From Clostridia bacterium (GTDB taxonomy: Bacteria > Bacillota > Clostridia > UMGS1810), in the NCBI GenBank assembly GCA_017549745.1, contig JAFYUA010000016.1, forward strand, positions 1 to 5,100: a stretch of DNA of 5,100 nucleotides, read 5' to 3'. Under the pieces are notes generated by a model. That model saw only the letters and a program-made list of their open reading frames with translations. It was not told where the DNA came from and did not search any database. Below are positions 1 to 5,100 of this stretch, piece by piece (position 1 is the first letter of the stretch; each line of letters starts with the position of its first letter). Made by a program: the position numbers and the translations under genes.

Positions 1-51
1 AATGCTATACCTTATCTTGGAATAGATTTAAAATAACAGGAGGTTTTTAAA

Positions 52-1899
52 ATGAAAAAACAAACGAAAAAAGCATTTGCAGTAATCACTGCCGCAGCGT
101 TGTCAGTCACAATGTCAATCTCAGCTTTTGCAGCTAAGTTTCCCGATGTAACCGAAAAAACATACCCATGGGCATTAGATGCCATCGAATCAATGGCAGA
201 CGAAGGCATCATCAAGGGTTATGAAGATGGCTCGTTCAATCCTGCAAAAACAGTGTCCAAGCTTGAATCTCTTGTGCTTATTTCAAGAATTCTCGGTGTA
301 AACAATGAAAAGACTTCAAGAATTGTCGAAGCAGCATGGGATGTATATGGCGAAGATATAGCAGAATATGAGCTTCCCTACGGCAAAGACGAAATTGCAT
401 ATCTTCTTGGCAAGAATGTTATCTCTGTAGACGAACTCGAAGAATATATCGATGCAGCTCATCGTGATGATGCACTCAAAAGATATGAAGTTGCAATTCT
501 TCTCACCAAGGCCATGGATGCCGAAGCTGCGCTCAAGGCTGAGCTCGCCACAGGTCTTCAATATGCCGACACATCAGACATCCCTGCAAACGCCAAAAAA
601 TATGTTGCATATGTAAGTGACCAGGAACTTATGCAGGGCATGGAAGACAACAAATTTGCCCCCAATGACACAGTCACCCGTGCTCAGGCGGCAGTAGTGC
701 TTCATAAGCTTAAAAATACTACCGACTACGAATTCAAAACAGGTATCGTTTCAGCAGTAGACCAGACCACACGTCAGATCAAAATCAAAGAAGCTGAAGA
801 CAGCATCCTTTCTCACTATATAACCGCCGACACCATAGTTCGCTACAACGGCACCGTCATCGGCATCAATGACATCTCCGTTGGCTATGATGCAGTTGTT
901 ACCTACAAATCAGGCAAGCTCTACTCGGTTGATTTCACCGATGCTCTCATCGATGATGTCATCAAGGGTGCTTTCTCAGGCTCTGCCAATTCCACTGCCA
1001 AAGGCACCACAATCACCGTCAATGTCATTGGCGAAAATGACACTCAGCTTCCCAGTGAAAAAACCACATTCAAGCTCAGCGACGAATGTGTTATCACCTA
1101 CAATAACAACACCTGTGCACTTGCAAGCATCAAGGCAGGCTCCTATGTGAAGCTCACCGTTAAAGAAGGTATTGTAACAGTGCTTGAAGCTCAGAACAAA
1201 GAAAACACATTCTCAGGCAGAGTCGATGAGGTTATCTTAGAGCCTGTGTATAAGCTCCGCATTGAAGCAAACGGCGGCGAAGTTGATGAGTATCTTCTCA
1301 ACTCCGAAGTAAAAGTTACACGCAACGGCAAGACAGTAAGCGTGCGAGAAGTGCTCGCAGGTGACACAGTGAGCGTTACCACAAGCTATGGCATCATCAA
1401 ATCACTTGTTGCCACAAGCCGTTCATCAGCAAAAACAGGCATAATCAAAGAGGTTATTATCTCCAACACTCCCAAGCTCACTCTCACCTATGATGGAGTA
1501 GACACAACTTACTATGTAACCACCGATGCCGAAATCACTCTCAGCGGTGTGAAATCAACCTTCTATGACCTCAGAGTAGGTCAGGCTACCACCATCAAGC
1601 TCGACAGTGACACTGTTGTTGCCATCGAAAGTGCAGCAGGTGATGAAGTTGTTACATGGGCAGGCACAGTAACCCTCGTAAACAGCTCCTATGGTCTCAT
1701 TCAGCTTGAATTTACAGATGCCGTAACAGGTCAGACAAGAACCGAGTCTGTTTTTGTAAAAGACAAAGCTACCATAGTAGACTATGCAACCCAAAAGACC
1801 AAAAAGCTCTCTGCAGTAACTCCAGGCATGAAGGTTAATGTCACAGGCACAATGCAGACAGGTCTATTTGAAGCAAACACTGTTATCATCATTGGCTAA
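52..1899 (+). CDS. Secreted SLH-domain cell-surface protein with C-terminal beta-rich repeats
   Basis: Predicted exported wall-associated protein of 615 residues. The ATG follows AGGAGG (38-43) by 8 nt. Residues 1-27 form a signal peptide: a KKQTKK basic start, a hydrophobic core, and AFA before the likely cleavage after A27. SLH unit 1 spans about 29-82 (FPDV, then GYEDGSFNP). Unit 2, about 97-156, is degenerate and lacks the GxxDGxFxP and TRAE/Q-like signatures. Unit 3, about 170-221, is canonical (YADTSD, MEDNKFAPNDTVTRAQ). SLH triplets normally bind pyruvylated secondary cell-wall polysaccharide, so the mature protein is inferred to sit on the cell surface. Residues 229-615 have no catalytic motif that I recognise; they read as five divergent beta-strand-rich repeats resembling DUF5666-type modules, an assignment made by pattern only. 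The gene ends in its own terminator and is probably a separate transcript from the downstream genes. The exact role (structural, adhesive or ligand-binding) is unknown. The SLH and secretion calls are firm; the C-terminal family is tentative. Confidence 0.93.
   Translation: MKKQTKKAFAVITAAALSVTMSISAFAAKFPDVTEKTYPWALDAIESMADEGIIKGYEDGSFNPAKTVSKLESLVLISRILGVNNEKTSRIVEAAWDVYGEDIAEYELPYGKDEIAYLLGKNVISVDELEEYIDAAHRDDALKRYEVAILLTKAMDAEAALKAELATGLQYADTSDIPANAKKYVAYVSDQELMQGMEDNKFAPNDTVTRAQAAVVLHKLKNTTDYEFKTGIVSAVDQTTRQIKIKEAEDSILSHYITADTIVRYNGTVIGINDISVGYDAVVTYKSGKLYSVDFTDALIDDVIKGAFSGSANSTAKGTTITVNVIGENDTQLPSEKTTFKLSDECVITYNNNTCALASIKAGSYVKLTVKEGIVTVLEAQNKENTFSGRVDEVILEPVYKLRIEANGGEVDEYLLNSEVKVTRNGKTVSVREVLAGDTVSVTTSYGIIKSLVATSRSSAKTGIIKEVIISNTPKLTLTYDGVDTTYYVTTDAEITLSGVKSTFYDLRVGQATTIKLDSDTVVAIESAAGDEVVTWAGTVTLVNSSYGLIQLEFTDAVTGQTRTESVFVKDKATIVDYATQKTKKLSAVTPGMKVNVTGTMQTGLFEANTVIIIG
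736..1896 (+). repeat. Five divergent ~70-residue protein repeats in the SLH protein C-terminus
   Basis: Aligning the translation by eye gives five units, at residues about 229-296, 305-382, 387-456, 460-529 and 536-615. Each opens with a G-[IVAT]-V/F-like strand (KTGIVSAV, IKGAFSGS, FSGRVDEV, KTGIIKEV, WAGTVTLV). An alternating hydrophobic strand follows, then a T/E-V-x-V/Y strand with N-G or N-N turns. A [IV]-x-x-G-x-x-[VAT]-x-[VI] segment comes next (ISVGYDAVV, IKAGSYVKL, VLAGDTVSV, LRVGQATTI, VTPGMKVNV), and each unit closes with a V-x-x-[IVL] strand. The pattern suggests small beta-barrel or OB-like modules in tandem. No DNA-level identity between units is apparent, so the duplication is old. 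Unit borders are approximate. Confidence 0.7.
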
Positions 1900-1914
1900 T
1901 ATAACTGCTATCTC

Positions 1915-1944
1915 AAAAGGCACACCTCAGGGTGTGCCTTTTTT
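1915..1944 (+). terminator. Rho-independent terminator after the SLH gene
   Basis: A perfect 12-bp inverted repeat, AAAAGGCACACC (1915-1926) and GGTGTGCCTTTT (1931-1942), encloses a TCAG loop, and a run of six T ends at 1944. It lies 15 nt after the SLH stop codon and separates that gene from the replication operon. The A-tract on the opposite side means it could also terminate from the other direction, although no minus-strand gene is present nearby. Confidence 0.95.
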
Positions 1945-1954
1945 AATTATCCTC

Positions 1955-1984
1955 TTTACAATAAAGATGTTTGTGTGATATAAT
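1955..1984 (+). promoter_or_regulatory. Sigma-A-type promoter of the dnaD/dnaB-like operon
   Basis: A -35 box TTTACA (1955-1960, five of six consensus bases) is followed by an 18-nt spacer and a perfect -10 box TATAAT (1979-1984). The TGA directly before the -10 (1976-1978) makes it an extended -10 promoter. Transcription should begin near 1990-1993, leaving a leader of roughly 25-28 nt before the ATG at 2018. It lies just after the upstream terminator, as expected for a new transcription unit covering the four downstream genes. The start site is inferred from spacing only. Confidence 0.82.
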
Positions 1985-1993
1985 TATTATATC
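1977..1993. promoter_or_regulatory. Operator-like perfect inverted repeat over the -10 box and start site
   Basis: GATATAAT (1977-1984) and ATTATATC (1986-1993) are exact reverse complements around a single central T, giving a 17-nt palindrome. It contains the whole -10 hexamer and reaches the predicted transcription start, where a dimeric repressor would block RNA polymerase. Seen directly: the symmetry and its position. Inferred: operator function. The sequence is AT-rich, so chance symmetry around a TATAAT box is possible, and no regulator gene is visible in the window. Confidence 0.4.
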
Positions 1994-2005
1994 TTGGATT
2001 CGTAT

Positions 2006-2010
2006 GGAGG
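2006..2010 (+). promoter_or_regulatory. Ribosome binding site fixing the dnaD/dnaB-like start
   Basis: GGAGG stands 7 nt before the ATG at 2018. An in-frame TTG at 1994 would add eight residues, but it has no Shine-Dalgarno sequence and falls almost on the predicted transcription start. The ATG at 2018 is therefore preferred. Confidence 0.88.
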
Positions 2011-2017
2011 TAGGCAT

Positions 2018-3040
2018 ATGGACGCCATCACAATTATAAACAAAGCCGATGTCTTTTGTGTTCAGACAGGCTTTGTCGACAAATACATAAAAGACTCAAA
2101 TCCATCTTTCATAAAGGTATATTTATATGTTGCCCGTCATTCTCAATCGGGCGAGGCGATTTCACTTGGCAAGATAGCTGAAGACACTGGGCTTCTCAAG
2201 TCAGATGTTGTCACGGCTCTGAGCTTCTGGCACAAGGCAGGAGCCATAGCCTACACTGATTCATCAATTGAGATTTTGCCCCTGTCGGGTGAGGCATCAT
2301 CTTCGCTTGCTGCTTCAAAGCCTGATAGTGCACCCAAAGCCAGCATGACTCAGCCCAATAGCTCCGTGGCATCGTCATACAAAGCATCAGGTGTTATCAA
2401 GGCAGTGACATCCGATGAAAAGCTTGCCCACCTTTTTGCCATAATAAGCCAGCTTCTCAATAAGACCTTAAGCTCCAATGACTACAAAATAATATATAGC
2501 TTCATTGACTATCTCAAGCTTCCCGAGCAGGTTATAATAGTTCTTTTTGAGTATTGTGTGTCCATTGGCAAGACTCACATGCGCTACATAGAAAAGGTTG
2601 CATATTCATGGGCAGATAATGGCATCATCACTCCCGAGCGAGCTCTCGAATATGTGAGAAAGCAAAATGATGAAAATTCCACCCTCACATATTATCGCAA
2701 AAAATTCAAAATCACAGGCCGTGATTTTGCCGATACTGAAATAAAATACATTCTTTCATGGATAAATGACCTCAAGGCAGATGAAGAGCTCATCATGTAT
2801 GCCTATGACAAAACAGTGATGAACACAGGCGGTGTCAAGATGGGCTACATGGACGCCATCATCAGAAGCGAGCTTTCCTCGCCGCAAGGTGCACTAAGGG
2901 ATGAGCGCAATTCCCCCAATGTGCGCAAGAGCACCTTCCGCAACTATCCCGAGGGTGGGGGAGTTGGCGAAATTGAAAAACAGATGATAGAAAAAATGAT
3001 GTCGGAATTCGGAGGTAATGATGATGCAATCAATCAGTGA
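2018..3040 (+). CDS. DnaD/DnaB-like primosome protein (replication initiation)
   Basis: A 340-residue cytoplasmic protein of the Firmicute DnaD/DnaB family, which remodels origin DNA and helps recruit the replicative helicase during initiation and restart. Residues about 28-88 look like the N-terminal winged-helix (DDBH1-type) domain (IKVYLYVARH, then ISLGKIAEDTGL and a helix ending WHKAGAI). Residues about 89-125 are a Ser/Ala/Pro/Lys-rich, probably disordered linker. A first DDBH2 domain lies at about 132-212 with the hallmark YxxxIxxxW as Y190-V194-W198 (YIEKVAYSW). A second, at about 224-285, carries Y277-xxx-I281 but has E285 instead of W. The tail has FRNYP (307-311), as commonly seen near the C-terminus of such proteins. 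One winged helix plus two DDBH2 units resembles B. subtilis DnaB more than DnaD, though this protein is shorter. It overlaps the helicase-loader gene downstream, supporting a shared role. Databases would probably call it a DnaD domain protein. Family call firm; DnaB versus DnaD role is inference. Confidence 0.9.
   Translation: MDAITIINKADVFCVQTGFVDKYIKDSNPSFIKVYLYVARHSQSGEAISLGKIAEDTGLLKSDVVTALSFWHKAGAIAYTDSSIEILPLSGEASSSLAASKPDSAPKASMTQPNSSVASSYKASGVIKAVTSDEKLAHLFAIISQLLNKTLSSNDYKIIYSFIDYLKLPEQVIIVLFEYCVSIGKTHMRYIEKVAYSWADNGIITPERALEYVRKQNDENSTLTYYRKKFKITGRDFADTEIKYILSWINDLKADEELIMYAYDKTVMNTGGVKMGYMDAIIRSELSSPQGALRDERNSPNVRKSTFRNYPEGGGVGEIEKQMIEKMMSEFGGNDDAINQ
3011..3015 (+). promoter_or_regulatory. 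Ribosome binding site of the helicase-loader gene, inside the upstream gene
   Basis: GGAGG lies within the last codons of the DnaD/DnaB-like gene, before three consecutive in-frame ATGs at 3018, 3021 and 3024. Spacings are 2, 5 and 8 nt. The first is too close for efficient initiation, so 3021 or 3024 is the more likely start. The arrangement suggests translational coupling to the upstream gene. Confidence 0.8.
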
Positions 3041-4022
3041 AATCCATTCGCGTATTCAGACAGAATACCGACTCATGCAAAATGAATACGAAACTGCAAA
3101 GCAGAGCGCCGAAGCCGAGCTCTATGCTGCATACCCCCGCATTGCTCAGATTGACGGCGAGATAGCATCTCTTGCCATAAAAAGTGCACGCGAGGTAATC
3201 GACGGCAACATGACCTCGTCTGAAGCGGCAGATTATGTGAAGCGCGAATCCGAAAGGCTCAAAGAAGAAAGGGCGCGGATTATTGCAGATAACAAAATAA
3301 TAGAATACACCCCTGCCTATGAGTGCCCTCACTGCAAAGATGTGGGCTACACCTCAGATGGCAAGAAATGTGGCTGCTATATGCGCAAAATCCAGCAAAA
3401 GCTCCTCTTGCCCGGTGAACGCGGTGAAAATGCAGTGCTCAAAAAATCTTCATTTGACAAATTCAACCTTTCATATTATTCCAATGAAGACGACCCCACC
3501 ATCGGTGTGTCGCCTCGTGATGTCATGAAGGTGGTTTTTGCAGGCTGCATCAAATATGCTCACAATTTCTCGGGTGAAGATTCGGGCAATCTTTTGCTTT
3601 GCGGCCCATCCGGTCTTGGCAAGACCTTGCTTGCAGCTTCCATTGCCAACTATGTCACTGCCAAGGGATATCTTGTAATCTACAAATCAGCCTACAAAAT
3701 ATTTCAGTTCTTCGAAGATTTCAAATTTGGCAAAATTGACCGTGATGCCTATTCGGTCATATACGATTCTGTCTATGACTGTGACCTTCTTGTCATAGAT
3801 GATTTCGGCACCGAGTTCATCACATCATACACTCAGTCGGTGTTTTTTGACCTTCTCAGCACAAGGCTGTCTGCAGGCAAATCCACCATCATCAGCACCA
3901 ATCTTCCTCTTGAGAAAATTTCTGACATATATCAGGAGCGCGTCATGTCGCGCCTCAAAAATGAGTTTGATGTGTTTCGCTTTGCGGGCACAGATGTGCG
4001 CAGTATAATAAAGAATAAATAA
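3021..4022 (+). CDS. dnaI: DnaI/DnaC-like AAA+ helicase loader (ATP-binding protein)
   Basis: A cytoplasmic AAA+ ATPase of the DnaC/DnaI family, inferred to load the hexameric replicative helicase onto DNA. From the ATG at 3021 it has 333 residues, slightly longer than B. subtilis DnaI (about 311). Residues 1-95 are charged, helical and probably coiled coil. A zinc-ribbon-like C-x2-C-x11-C-x-C follows at C102, C105, C117 and C119. The ATPase core has Walker A GPSGLGKT (195-202), Walker B LLVIDD (256-261), a sensor-1 Asn in STN (N294), and ERVMSRL with R307 and R311 as likely arginine-finger/box VII residues. All key ATPase residues are present. The start overlaps the upstream gene by 20 nt, and the methyltransferase gene begins 10 nt after the stop. 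IstB-type transposition helpers share this AAA+ fold, but the Cys-rich N-terminal part, the primosome neighbour and the absence of any transposase favour the loader. Symbol usage differs: many annotations say dnaC. Confidence 0.92.
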   Translation: MMQSISEIHSRIQTEYRLMQNEYETAKQSAEAELYAAYPRIAQIDGEIASLAIKSAREVIDGNMTSSEAADYVKRESERLKEERARIIADNKIIEYTPAYECPHCKDVGYTSDGKKCGCYMRKIQQKLLLPGERGENAVLKKSSFDKFNLSYYSNEDDPTIGVSPRDVMKVVFAGCIKYAHNFSGEDSGNLLLCGPSGLGKTLLAASIANYVTAKGYLVIYKSAYKIFQFFEDFKFGKIDRDAYSVIYDSVYDCDLLVIDDFGTEFITSYTQSVFFDLLSTRLSAGKSTIISTNLPLEKISDIYQERVMSRLKNEFDVFRFAGTDVRSIIKNK

Positions 4023-4032
4023 GGAGTATCTC

Positions 4033-4899
4033 ATGCTACTTGCCGATAAATGGAATGACTACTGTCTGATAGATGCATCAGACGGACAAAAACTTGAAAA
4101 ATGGGGAGATTTTTATCTCGTGCGCCCCGACCCTCAGGCTATATGGTCCCACCGCAGTGAAAAAAAGCTGTGGGACACTGCCCACGCCGTATATCACCGC
4201 AGCAAATCAGGCGGCGGCTCGTGGGATTATCGCCAGGCTCTGCCTGATGCATGGCAGATTAAATACCGCAATCTCACTTTCAATGTGAAGCCCATGGGCT
4301 TTAAGCACACAGGCATTTTCCCTGAGCAGGCTGCCAACTGGGATTTTGTCATAGACAAAATCTCAAATGCAGGCAGGCCCATCAAGGTGCTCAACCTCTT
4401 TGCCTACACAGGCGGCGCCACGGTTGCCGCAGCATCTGCGGGGGCGTCAGTTGTGCATGTGGATGCTGCAAAGGGCATGGTTGCCTGGGCAAAGGAAAAC
4501 GCAGCATCGTCAGGTCTTGCCGATGCACCCATCCGCTATATTGTTGATGATTGTGTCAAATTTGTGGAGCGCGAAATCCGCCGCGGCAACAAATATGATG
4601 TCATCATCATGGACCCACCCACCTATGGCAGAGGCCCCAAAGGCGAGCTTTGGCGTTTTGAAGATGAGCTTTTTCCTCTTGTCACCAAGTGTGCCAAGCT
4701 CATGTCAGACACACCCCTTGCCTTCATAGTCAACTCCTACACCACAGGCATTTCACACACTGTAGTGTCCAATGTCCTTTCATATGTCATCAAATCCCGC
4801 TTCGGAGGCACCATAGAGTCCGACGAGCTCGGTCTTAAAATGTCGTCCTCTTCACTTGCGCTTCCATGCGGCTACACAACCAGATGGTTTGAAAAATAA
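4033..4899 (+). CDS. Class I SAM-dependent methyltransferase, RlmI/RlmK-like, no PUA domain
   Basis: A 288-residue cytoplasmic methyltransferase, probably acting on rRNA or other RNA. AAGGAG (4021-4026) stands 6 nt before the ATG. Residues 1-95 form a beta-rich N-terminal part with a KPMGFKHTGIFPEQ segment (86-99) typical of the RlmI/RlmK-related methyltransferases. The Rossmann core starts with motif I, VLNLFAYTGG (119-128). The acidic residue that usually holds the SAM ribose is D144 in VHVDAAK; D172-D173 follow as the likely adenine-contact site. Motif IV is DPPTYGRG (194-201), and the C-terminus has LPCGYTTRW (277-285). E. coli RlmI makes m5C in 23S rRNA and carries an extra N-terminal PUA domain; this protein is shorter and lacks it, as in the stand-alone SAM-methyltransferase family (Methyltrans_SAM type, from memory). 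Target base is not deducible: the motif IV residue after DPP is Thr-Tyr rather than the Lys-Phe of RlmI. It is co-transcribed with the helicase loader by spacing. Confidence 0.88.
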   Translation: MLLADKWNDYCLIDASDGQKLEKWGDFYLVRPDPQAIWSHRSEKKLWDTAHAVYHRSKSGGGSWDYRQALPDAWQIKYRNLTFNVKPMGFKHTGIFPEQAANWDFVIDKISNAGRPIKVLNLFAYTGGATVAAASAGASVVHVDAAKGMVAWAKENAASSGLADAPIRYIVDDCVKFVEREIRRGNKYDVIIMDPPTYGRGPKGELWRFEDELFPLVTKCAKLMSDTPLAFIVNSYTTGISHTVVSNVLSYVIKSRFGGTIESDELGLKMSSSSLALPCGYTTRWFEK

Positions 4900-4906
4900 T
4901 CTCATC

Positions 4907-4912
4907 GGAGGG
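4907..4912 (+). promoter_or_regulatory. Ribosome binding site deciding a TTG start
   Basis: GGAGGG ends 7 nt before the TTG at 4920. No ATG or GTG lies in frame at a usable distance, and the family N-terminus (M-I-E-V-K-D-L) begins exactly at this TTG. Confidence 0.85.
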
Positions 4913-4919
4913 ATTACAC

Positions 4920-5100
4920 TTGATTGAAGTCAAAGATTTGGTATATTCATATATTGCCGAAAATTCACAAACCGAAGAAATCCTCAAAAATATAAATATA
5001 TCCATACAAAAAGGCGAATTTGTGGCAGTGCTTGGTCACAACGGCTCGGGCAAATCCACCTTTGCCAAGCATCTCAATGCCATCCTTCTGCCCATGGGCG
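4920..5100 (+). CDS. ecfA1: ECF transporter ATP-binding protein EcfA1 (5' part, cut by window end)
   Basis: First 60 codons of an ABC ATPase that energises an energy-coupling-factor importer for vitamins or transition metals, on the cytoplasmic face of the membrane with EcfA2, EcfT and exchangeable S-components. The start is TTG with a good ribosome binding site. The N-terminus reads IEVKDLVYSY, with Y9/Y11 near the expected adenine-stacking A-loop position. It is followed by ILKNINISIQKGEF and Walker A GHNGSGKST (39-47), then FAKHLNAILLP. From memory, GHNGSGKS with AKxLNxxLLP is typical of EcfA1, whereas EcfA2 usually has GHTGSGKS, so EcfA1 (CbiO-like) is favoured. Signature motif, Walker B and H-loop lie beyond the window and cannot be checked. 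The gene starts 20 nt after the methyltransferase stop with no terminator between, so it is probably the fourth gene of the operon, and ecfA2 and ecfT would be expected next. Confidence 0.88.
   Translation, partial: MIEVKDLVYSYIAENSQTEEILKNINISIQKGEFVAVLGHNGSGKSTFAKHLNAILLPMG

Noticed and set aside
1..37. Possible extended -10 element TGCTATACC upstream of the SLH gene
   Set aside because: Only four bases match TATAAT, and any -35 box would lie outside the window, so it cannot be supported.
1986..1991. Minus-strand TATAAT created by the palindrome, suggesting a divergent promoter
   Set aside because: No -35-like sequence is found at the matching distance on the minus strand, and no minus-strand gene starts nearby.
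1994..2017. TTG start giving an eight-residue longer DnaD/DnaB-like protein
   Set aside because: It lacks a ribosome binding site and sits on the predicted transcription start; ATG at 2018 has GGAGG at ideal distance.
2021..2860. The sequence ATGGACGCCATCA occurs at 2018 and again near 2849
   Set aside because: Both encode Met-Asp-Ala-Ile within the same gene; a single short match with no flanking similarity is best explained by chance.
3030..3332. Minus-strand open frame of 100 codons inside the helicase-loader gene
   Set aside because: It lies antisense to a gene with clear AAA+ motifs, has no ribosome binding site I can see, and its Cys/Phe-rich translation resembles no family.
3021..4022. 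IstB-like transposition helper, implying an IS21-type element
   Set aside because: No IstA transposase, terminal inverted repeats or target duplication is visible; the DnaD/DnaB-like neighbour and zinc-ribbon N-terminal part fit a helicase loader.
4367..4729. Plus-strand 120-codon open frame inside the methyltransferase gene
   Set aside because: It is out of frame with strong methyltransferase motifs, and its Pro/Ser/Gln-rich translation looks like a frame shadow.

Overview
The window looks like an ordinary chromosomal stretch of a Gram-positive, low-to-mid-GC Firmicute, most likely a Clostridia member (Oscillospirales/Ruminococcaceae-like). This is inferred from strong AGGAGG-type ribosome binding sites, an S-layer-homology (SLH) surface protein, a DnaD/DnaB-type primosome protein next to a DnaI/DnaC-type helicase loader, and an ECF-transporter ATPase with a TTG start. 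All five genes are on the + strand and tightly packed. I see no mobile element, CRISPR array, RNA gene or obvious defence system.

Region 1 (1-1944): a complete 615-residue secreted protein. It has a signal peptide, an SLH wall-anchoring region and a C-terminal half that reads as five divergent copies of a ~70-residue beta-rich repeat. A strong intrinsic terminator (1915-1944) closes this unit.

Region 2 (1945-2017): a short intergenic region with a near-consensus sigma-A-type promoter (TTTACA, 18 nt, extended -10 TGATATAAT). A perfect 8-bp inverted repeat with a 1-nt centre lies over the -10 box and expected start site and could be an operator.

Region 3 (2018-5100): a probable operon of four genes. 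They are a DnaD/DnaB-like protein with a winged helix and two DDBH2-type domains, a DnaI/DnaC-like AAA+ helicase loader overlapping it, a stand-alone RlmI/RlmK-like class I SAM-dependent methyltransferase, and the first 60 codons of an EcfA1-like ABC ATPase that runs off the window. The first two genes would work together in loading the replicative helicase. The methyltransferase probably acts on RNA. The EcfA protein powers vitamin or metal uptake, so the operon mixes functions and is linked by expression rather than by one pathway.

The most useful second-look items are the operator-like palindrome, the winged helix-DDBH2-DDBH2 layout (closer to Bacillus DnaB than to DnaD, and likewise followed by a DnaI-type gene), the five-repeat surface module, and the placement of ecfA1 after replication genes. 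I did not find convincing evidence of a wholly new system.
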